Of a stretch of DNA of 64,000 nt, positions 57,451-64,000 are shown piece by piece. This DNA is from Carnegiea gigantea (Eukaryota; Streptophyta; Magnoliopsida; Caryophyllales; Cactaceae), in the NCBI GenBank assembly GCA_029747015.1, contig JAKOGI010000023.1, positions 426,501 to 490,500 on the forward strand, in the 5' to 3' direction. Within the stretch, counting starts at the first letter, position 1. The number at the start of each line of letters is the position of its first letter. The notes below the pieces were generated by a model. The model did no database searches and was not told the DNA's origin. It saw nothing but the letters and a program-made list of their open reading frames with translations. A program made the translations under genes and the position numbers.

Positions 57451-58312
57451 GCCAAGTTGCAAGGCATTTAGAGGTCATTTGCTAGGTCAAACAGCAACTT
57501 CTTTTAGACTGTGCAATGCAGACCTGAATCCAGCGCAGGGTAGAATCAAGGGGCATTTGATTGACCTATTAAAGTCAAACTTTTTTGAAACTTTAAAGCA
57601 GATGAGATAAATATTTATCAAACCATTAGCTTTGAAGGACCAGAAAGCACCCCCTTCTGCCCCTATTATCGAGCCAAAAAGACAACAAAAATCCCCCTTT
57701 AACCGATTAATAGCTAGCCGGTATATAGTGATGTTTTTCTTGTTTTTCCCTTGTACTTACCTACAAATTGACTTGTACTCATGTAATTTAGCAGCCTAGA
57801 AAACTTGACACCTCATTTGAGAGCATCATTAGTCCTAATGGGGTGGGCTAAGTAGGATTGGACGTGCTTGTACTAAAGCGGTGGGCTGAATTGATGTTCT
57901 AGTGTACTATTGTCTCTTAGCTGCATTTTGAGGCCTAGGACAGCCATGTGAAGGCCTTTAAAACCCAGCCAAAGAGTCTTTTGTAAACACACTTGAATGA
58001 ATGCAAAGCTTAAGTTGTGAAAACTCTCTCTATTCTCTCTCAAAAATCCTAGTGTTGTATCCTGAGTGTGGTAACCTCAAGTGGGTCTCTAGGTCTTCTT
58101 CATTCAACTAAGAAGGTGATTAAGTTCTGTAACTTAGTTGAAGAAAGAAGATTGCCCACATGTGTAAACCAACGTGGGTCTTAAAACCACCCTTGCTAGT
58201 CCACTTGCATTCTACACTTGTTCTTGTTCTTGCTTTGTTCCAATTTATCCCATACCCATTTGCATTCTTGCATCCCTTTTGCAATCTATTGCATTAGTGA
58301 GGCTAGAATACA
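57277..58312 (+). repeat. 3' LTR of the inner Gypsy element
   Basis: About 1.04 kb shared with 51376-52405, ending ggctagaataca at 58312. Outer-element sequence (ttagagcctggg) follows. No convincing polypurine tract precedes it; gtcaaggaag at about 57280-57289 is the nearest purine run. Confidence 0.75.
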
Positions 58313-58939
58313 TTAGAGCCTGGGAATGAGTTTGATCTAGACTAATCCATCTGGGGATCATTAGATTGATTTATATTTTATGTTGACATCCCCGATAGAT
58401 TACTTTTTGAGCCCCATGTATATAGCATACCCAGTTGGATAGATGAATTTTATGCAGGTTATGACGTTGCATATAGTTGGATAGGTCTTTCCGATTGTGT
58501 GGACTAGTCCGCCTACTTTTGGGCATGTGGTGGACATAGTCTATTGGGGCTTAGTAGTGTTATAATTAGGAGGTAGGTGTAAAGGTTGATCTTGGATGGT
58601 CAGTTGGATGTGATATTCTTTATGGAACCATATATATGTATGTACACGAGCAATTATGGCAATGATATAATGAAACTTTGTCTTATATTTTAATAATACT
58701 TGGGCCATGCTAGTTGTATCTGTTGCGTTTGTATATCTTATATGTTGGTTATAGTCGGTTGAGTGAATTACTCAGCTGAATGGATCGTCAAAATATTAAA
58801 ATATATGTAAAATAATGTAGAAACCCACATAGAAGAAAATTCAGATTATGGTCAGGGGTCAAGTGATCAAGTTTTGTGTAATGTGCCAATAACCCTTGGT
58901 GGAACGCCCTTAATTCCCCTTGAGTTGGTTTGTAATATG
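58313..58939 (+). other. Interior of the Tekay-like element right of the inner insertion
   Basis: Untranslated-looking sequence between the inner element and gag. I see no gene. AT-rich patches occur around 58620-58810. Confidence 0.5.
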
Positions 58940-59865
58940 GGAACTCTAACTACTAACAGACTTTGGTGTCTGAGCTTATGAAGCGAATAGCCCCAACAGC
59001 TTCTTACATCACTCATAAAGTCAATCAATTAGCAGATAGGGTAGGCGATGCAACCTAAAGTATATGATGAAAAGTTTGACCCAGTGGAGCTAGAAGCATC
59101 AATTAGAGGGATAGAAAAGATTTTTCACAACAGCGGAGGTTCTTGAGGATAAAAAGGTGAACATTTGAGCATTTTACCTATTTAAGGAAGCAGACTTTTC
59201 ATAGAACACTATGAAGGATAGGCTCTTAGGGCTTGATTTCATATGGAATAGATTTCTGGAAGAACTGAAGATGAGTGGTAGTATGACTGTGATGCAGTAT
59301 GCTAGCAAATTTACAGAACTATCTAGGTTTATTTTAGAGTTTGTGTTATCTAAAAGGTTAAAGATGAGAATATTTGAAGAGGAATTAACTTTCTATATTC
59401 ACAGCCAATCTTGACTTACCAGGAGCTATATGAGCGATCTGCTGAAGTAGAGCGAGTGAAGGTAGAGTTGAGGGCCTTGAACCTAATCAATCAAAAGAGA
59501 AAAGGGATTGAGCGAGGAACTCCGAGTGAGAGTGTGAACCAGAAGAAACCGTTTCCCACTCCTCCTAAGAGTCGTCCGGCATGCTCAATAGAGCCCTGTG
59601 GGAAATGCGGAAGAACAAATCACACCACCCCTGAATACCGTGTAGGAACTAACAAATGCATGGGGTGTAGAAGCCCAGAACACCTTATTGCTGCTTGCCC
59701 ACAAAGACTGAAGGCTGTGGATAACGGTGTAGCAAAACCCTTGGCCCCACCGCACCAAGGGCCCCCACCACCAAGGCCTGCAGTAGTGGGACGAGCTTAT
59801 GTAATGAGCAAGAAGGACGCTGCAACCTCTGGTACGGTAGTCACTGAAAATCTCTTTTGAAATTC
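58940..59865 (+). pseudogene. Gag of the Tekay-like element
   Basis: An N-terminal stretch with LVSELMKRIAPTASY leads to KFDPVELEASIRGIEKIF near 59069-59122, the start of the retrotransposon Gag core. The core continues, after frame changes and stops, as MSGSMTVMQYASKFTELSRF in 59211-59414 and QELYERSAEVERVKVE in 59411-59860. Two zinc-knuckle motifs follow. The first is CGKCGRTNHTTPEYR, with Tyr in place of the last Cys; the second is CMGCRSPEHLIAACP, with complete C-x2-C-x4-H-x4-C spacing. The order matches chromovirus Gag, which coats and packages the RNA. The frame is lost around 59150-59210 and again at about 59411. It is followed by the protease. Confidence 0.82.
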
Positions 59866-60260
59866 AAGGTCATTCTGTGTATTATTTGATTCAGGTGCTA
59901 CTCATTCATTTATATCTAGCCGGTCTACCATGCAATTGAACCTGGAGGGTAGGAGAATGGAAACCAATTATAGGATCAAGCTACCCAATGATTCTACGAT
60001 TGAGTGCCCCATCTCCTATAAACTTGTTCTCATTACCGTTGGTGAAACCACCTTCCCTGAGAATTTGATTCAATTTGATCTGTCCGATTTTGACATCATT
60101 TTAGGAATAAATTGGTTACACACTTAGAGAGCCAAGGTTGATTGTGAAGATCTTAAGGTTATTTTAAAGGATGAAAAAGGAAGAGAAGTATGTTTTTATA
60201 GGCAGAGAGAGGATAAATCTTATCCCTTTATGTCTGCTATGCAAGCAAGTAAGCTAATAT
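59866..60260 (+). pseudogene. Aspartic protease of the Tekay-like element
   Basis: After a TGA near 59858 the same frame gives VLFDSGATHSFIS, with the intact active-site triplet DSG at 59888-59896. It continues through 59930-60127 to FDIILGINWLHT, the usual second hallmark (D.ILG..WL) of plant Gypsy proteases. A TAG at 60125-60127 interrupts the frame, and a decayed linker to RT follows (VDCEDLKVI...). In the family this enzyme releases Gag, RT and integrase from the polyprotein. It is among the better preserved domains here but cannot be made as part of a full polyprotein. Confidence 0.82.
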
Positions 60261-60299
60261 GTTAGGGGTGTATTAGATATTGGTGTTAAGCTGTTGCCA

Positions 60300-61660
60300 C
60301 TCAGATGAAAGCAGAAAAAGCAGAAAATATTCCTATAGTTTGTGAATTTAAAGTTGTTTTTCCTAAGGAGTTGCTAGGACTAACTCCGCCGAGGAAAATT
60401 GATCTCGAAATTGTATTAGTTCCTGGCGCCCATCCTATTTCCAAAGCCCCATGTCATATGGCCCCAGCTGAGCTTAAGAAACTGAAGATTCAGTCAGATG
60501 AGCTATTATAGAAGGGATTTATCAGACCAAGTGCTGGGGTGCTCCAGTGTTGTTCGTAAAGAATAAGGACGGAACCTTAAGGCTATACATTGATCACTAG
60601 AAGCTGAATAAGATCACCATAAAAAACAAATATCCTTTGCCACAAATGGATGACTTGTTTGATCAATTGCAAAGAGCAAGAGTCTTCTCTAAGATTGATT
60701 TAAGGTTAGAGTACCATCAACTTAGGATTAAACCTGAAGACATCCACAAGACTGCATTTAGGACCAGGTATGGTAAGTATGAGTTTACAGTGATGCCGTT
60801 TGGCCTCACCAGTGCTTTCACGGCCTTCATGGATGTAATGAATAGGGTCTTTAGACCCTATCTATACAAGTTTGTAGTGGTGTTCATAGATGACATCCTT
60901 ATCGATTCTAAGGATCGGGAGGAACATGCTGATCATTTGAGAATGGTGTCACAAACCCTAAGGGAGCATCAACTTTATGGAAAATTAGAGAAGTGTAAAT
61001 TTTGGTTAAAAGAAGTGGTATGCTTGGGATATGTGGTTACAAAAGAAGGAATTAAAGTTGACCCCCAGAAGGTGGAAGCAATCATAGAATGGTCAAGGTC
61101 TACCAGCGTCACTTAAATTAGAAGCTTTCTGGGTTTAGTGGGTTATTATTGAAGGTTTGTTAAAGACTTTTCGAAAATAGCTTCACCCATACTAATCTGC
61201 TGAAGAAAGCGAATAAATTTGAGTGTACAGAAAAATGTGAGATAGCTTTCCAAGAGCTAAAGTAGCAATTAACTGCCGCCCTAATCCTAACACTACCAGT
61301 AGAACGTAAGGAATATACCATTTATAGTGATGCTTTGAAGAACGGTTTAGGGTGTGTTCTGATGTAGGAAGACAAAGTAATAGCTTATGCTTCTAGACAG
61401 CTCAAGCCTTATGAGAAAAACTACCCTACCCATGACCTGGAGTTAGCAACCATGGTGTTCACACTGAAAATTTGGAGACATTACTTATATGGGGTACCCT
61501 ACAAGATTTATACTGACTATCAAAGTTTGAAGTATATCTTCACCCAGAAGGAGCTCAATTTGAGACAACGGCGTTGGCTTGAGTTGCTTAAAGACTATGA
61601 TTTGCAGATTTAATATCACCAGGGAAAGTAAATGTTATGGCAGATGCCCTGAATAGGAAA
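60300..61660 (+). pseudogene. Reverse transcriptase and RNase H of the Tekay-like element
   Basis: The frame 60305-60511 carries the lead-in to RT (VVFPKELLGLTPPRKIDLEI). A frame break lies near 60511-60540. The palm frame 60637-61116 has [15 protein letters not shown] (Asp at 60697), [17 protein letters not shown] and [13 protein letters not shown] (catalytic pair 60889-60894). RNase H follows with YSDALKNGLGCVLM (Asp at 61329), a TAG at 61365, [20 protein letters not shown], and a final ADALNRKA near 61641. An intact domain would copy RNA to DNA and remove the RNA. Catalytic Asps are kept, but stops and frameshifts separate the parts. Confidence 0.87.
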
Positions 61661-61729
61661 GCACAACATAGCTCAAACACTGTGGTCATTACCCACTTGA
61701 GCCTCTTGAGAGAGCTTGAGGACTTGGGA

Positions 61730-63240
61730 ATTTAACTAGTGTCCCATGGGCAAGCAAATGTTCAATTATCAGCACGTATCTTATACCCCTCTATAGTGAA
61801 GGAAATTCGGGTGGACCAGGAAAATGATTTTGAACTCCAAAGAATGAAGTAGAATCTAGAGAAAGGGAAGTCTCCTGGGTTTACAGTACATGAGGATGGG
61901 ACCTATTCCAGAATCTCCTATGTGTACCTAAAAATGAGGAATTGAGGAAATAGATCCTAGAGGAGCCTCTTAATACTCGCTACTCAGTGCATCTAGGAGG
62001 CCCCAAGATGTACAGAGATCTGAGATAATACTTCTGGTGGAATAATATAAAGAAGGAGGTTGCAGAATATGTAGACAAGTATTTAACCTGCCAGAAGGTT
62101 AAAGCAGAGCATCAACATCCCATGGGTGAACTGCGACCCTTAGAAATTCCCACTTGGAAGTGAGATTTAATTTCAATAGACTTTGTTATGGGTTTACCCC
62201 TTTCTGCCTTGAAGAAGAATGCTATCTGGGTCATAGTTAACCGACTTACCAAGTCGGCCAATTTTCTGCCAATTACGGATACTTGGGAAGTTGAAAAACT
62301 AGCCCAACTGTATGTTAAGGAGATAGTCTACCTGCACGGGGTCTTGTTAGACATTTTATCAGATAGGGATCAAAGATTCCAAGCACATTTTTGGCAAGCA
62401 CTTCAAAAAGCCTTTAGAATTAAATTGAACTTTAGTAGCTCTTATCACTGTGGGATAAACAGACAAACTAAAAGAGTAAATCAAATTCTAGAGGACATGG
62501 TAAGAGCTTGTGTATTGGAGTTCCAAGGAAAGTAGGAAGATGATTTACCACTGGTGGAGTTTTCTTATAACAAGCAACAACAGCTACCAATTCACCATCA
62601 AAATGGCCCCGTTTGAGGCTTTATACGGGAGAAAGTGTAGAACCCACTGTGCTGGAGTGACCTGGATGAGGCATTGATTATAGGCCCTGAAATGATCCAG
62701 AACATTGCTAAAAAATTAAGAATAATTTGAGAGCATATTAGGGTTGCCCAAAGTCGTCAAAAGAGTTATGCAAAGAGGAGAAGAAGGCCTCTGGAGTTTC
62801 AAGAAGGCGATAAAGTTTGTTTGAAAGTTTTGCTAACCAGGGGTATAAAGAGGTTCGGAGTAGGAGGAAAACTGAGTCCAAGAAACCTTAGACCTTATAA
62901 AATCATTGAAAACTTGAATCCCATAGCATATCGTCTAGATCTGCCAGTAGTAGAACTTGAACACGTGCATAATGTATTTCACATTTCTCAGCTCAGAAAG
63001 TATGTTCTAGATCCAGACCACGCCATTGTATCTGAGCCTATTGAAATCACCGAAGACCTAGTATATGAGGAGCGTCTGGCCTAGATAATCAATCGTAGGA
63101 CTAAACAGGTACGCAGCAAGCAAATACCTCTAGTCAAGGTGCTATAGATAAGCCATACCTCCCAATAAGCCATTTGGGAGACCAAAGAAGAGATGAAAGC
63201 CAAGTACCCACATTTATTTGAAGTATCCTTCATAACATGG
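61730..63240 (+). pseudogene. Integrase with chromodomain remnant, Tekay-like element
   Basis: The zinc-binding region near 61985-62100 has VHLGGPKMYRDLR and YLTCQKVKAEHQHP; the first Cys of the expected CxxC is Tyr. The core has SIDFVMGLP (first Asp, just before 62188), then frame 62188-62535 with ILSDRDQRF (Asp 59). At residue 95, exactly D-x35, is Lys (62470-62472) where Glu is required. TGA at 62161 and TAG at 62533 break it. The 62821-63084 frame has a GPY-like region and HVHNVFHISQLRKYV. The tail near 63106-63220 (PLVKVL, a TAG, then AIWETKEEMKAKYPHLF) is a decayed chromodomain, which in chromoviruses directs insertion to heterochromatin. This tail is the main evidence for a Tekay-like identity. 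Confidence 0.85.
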
Positions 63241-63273
63241 TAAAGTTCATGAGTTTCGAGGACGAAACTCTTT

Positions 63274-63286
63274 AAGGAGGGAAGGC
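63274..63286 (+). other. Polypurine tract of the Tekay-like element
   Basis: AAGGAGGGAAGGC abuts the 3' LTR start at 63287. It is preceded by the usual CGAGGACGAAAC context. Confidence 0.9.
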
Positions 63287-64000
63287 TGTAATAACCCAAC
63301 CCTAAATCATATTTATTTATTTAATTACCTCATGTTAAATATTTTCTCATATTTATTTATTGCATTTAATCATTTCGATGGAACAAAAATATAAATATAT
63401 ATATACACTATATGGGCCTTTGCTTTGCCATTCACGTTCTTGTTATCATACAATTTTAGGAAAATGGATAGTAGGCATCGATAATTATAGTTTAAGAAAT
63501 TATTATTATTATTATTGTTATTATTGTTATTATTGTTGTTATTATTATTATTATGTTTATTGTTATAACCTCCGAAAAATTTAATTTCAAGCTACGAAAA
63601 TCTAATCGCATACAGTTTACTTCCCTTCCCGGGCCCAAACCGTATAAACCAATCGGCCAACAAGCTTGTTTTGTTAACCATGATTTAAACTTAATCTTAA
63701 ACTTAACCATGGTTTGCCAAAAATCTACTTTATGGAAGGTTAAATACTAGATAAGTGTGTTAATTCATTTCTTACCAAGCAAAACAACACACATATATCT
63801 CTCCCCTTTCTCTAGCCTACCCTACGGCCAACTATAGTAGCCACCTTTTAGCTACCTTCTAGCCACCAGTCAACCACCCTGTAGCCACCCAGGCATCCAC
63901 CAGCCATCCCCACACCCCCCTCAAGTATCAAATATCACTTTCATCTACTTTTCTTCAAGCAAAGTGAGTAAACCCTAACCTTGTTCTTGTTAATTTTGCT
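63287..64000 (+). repeat. 3' LTR of the Tekay-like element, cut by window end
   Basis: It begins TGTAATAACCCAACC and aligns with 47952 onward. It includes an (ATT)n tract at about 63500-63560. Only the first 714 bp are in the window. Frames at 63360-63584 and 63492-63710 are repeat shadows. Confidence 0.9.

Larger units (their letters stand above)
51376..58312 (+). mobile_element. Inner Ty3/Gypsy retrotransposon (chromovirus branch, CRM/Reina-like)
   Basis: LTRs (51376-52405 and 57277-58312) share the ends ...ctagaataca. A primer site follows at 52411. Gag-protease (52819-54600), RT-RNase H (54640-56070) and integrase (56075-57115) are in chromovirus order and orientation. The LLGRPWLFDR block after the protease and a GPY/F-type integrase tail suggest the CRM/Reina group; no chromodomain was seen. 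LTR identity judged from one segment is roughly 93%. The 5' border is uncertain: the 12 bases before the likely TG start are also shared by both LTRs, and no target duplication was found. It interrupts the Tekay-like element. Confidence 0.82.
47952..64000 (+). mobile_element. Tekay-like chromovirus (Ty3/Gypsy), split by an inner element, runs off the window
   Basis: The 5' LTR is 47952-50497, with an initiator-Met primer site at 50502. Gag, protease, RT, RNase H, integrase and a chromodomain remnant lie at 58940-63240, the polypurine tract at 63274-63286, and the 3' LTR starts at 63287. Known: gag-PR-RT-RH-INT order with a C-terminal chromodomain is that of chromoviruses, and the VKVL...WE...KYPHLF tail suggests the Tekay (Del) clade. 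The interior is split by another Gypsy element at about 51376-58312. It inserted into a MULE transposase; the left duplication would be atact (47947-47951), and the right one is outside the window. All domains are broken. Confidence 0.85.

Noticed and set aside
58313..58325. agagcctggg after the inner 3' LTR as a further primer-binding site
   Set aside because: It lacks the TGGTATC half and sits after a 3' LTR with no LTR of its own upstream; probably ordinary outer-element sequence.
63081..63299. 72-codon minus-strand frame
   Set aside because: It is antisense to the chromodomain remnant and polypurine tract.
1..64000. CRISPR arrays, rRNA or tRNA genes, bacterial operons
   Set aside because: No regular direct-repeat/spacer pattern, no rRNA sequence and no complete tRNA cloverleaf was seen; the only tRNA-like sequence is the SINE head at 33092.

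Overview
The window is plant nuclear DNA, almost certainly from an angiosperm, made up almost entirely of nested, decayed transposable elements. I recognise no intact host gene, tRNA, rRNA or CRISPR array. The plant assignment rests on several features. There is an Athila/Tat-type primer-binding site matching tRNA-Asp and several sites matching initiator tRNA-Met. There are Tekay-type and other Ty3/Gypsy polyproteins, a Ty1/Copia pol remnant, an Au-type SINE, a Tourist/PIF-type MITE, a MULE transposase and an endogenous caulimovirid (plant pararetrovirus).

Layout. 794-26492 is a minus-strand array of a large, apparently non-coding LTR retrotransposon. Its LTRs are about 3.9 kb with TGTAAC...GTTACA ends, and its internal domains are about 2.9 kb. 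Neighbouring copies share LTRs, giving LTR-internal-LTR-(short internal)-LTR-internal-LTR. The first LTR is split by a 6.8-kb non-autonomous Gypsy element (2968-9792) with a perfect GTTAA target duplication. 26885-28205 is an antisense Copia pol remnant. About 28834-35335 is a pararetrovirus insertion: primer site, coat-like, movement-like, protease, RT and RNase H remnants, and a TATA promoter. A SINE sits inside it. 36614-38376 is a tandem duplication of a Tourist-like MITE with its flanks. 40330-41110 is a Gypsy gag remnant. 41403-44353 is a Tekay-like solo LTR.

The right third is a nest. A minus-strand MULE transposase fragment (45440-46063, continuing at 47780-47951) is cut by a solo LTR (46064-47779). 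It is cut again by a Tekay-like chromovirus that starts at 47952 and runs past the window end, with its 3' LTR beginning at 63287. That chromovirus is itself split by a second Gypsy element (about 51376-58312).

All polyproteins carry stops, frameshifts and lost catalytic residues. Many stops lie one C-to-T or G-to-A transition from TGG, CAA or CAG, as expected for long-methylated, silenced repeats. The window is best read as a history of insertion, recombination and decay, not as cooperating genes. All clade names come from motif recognition by eye; no database search was run.
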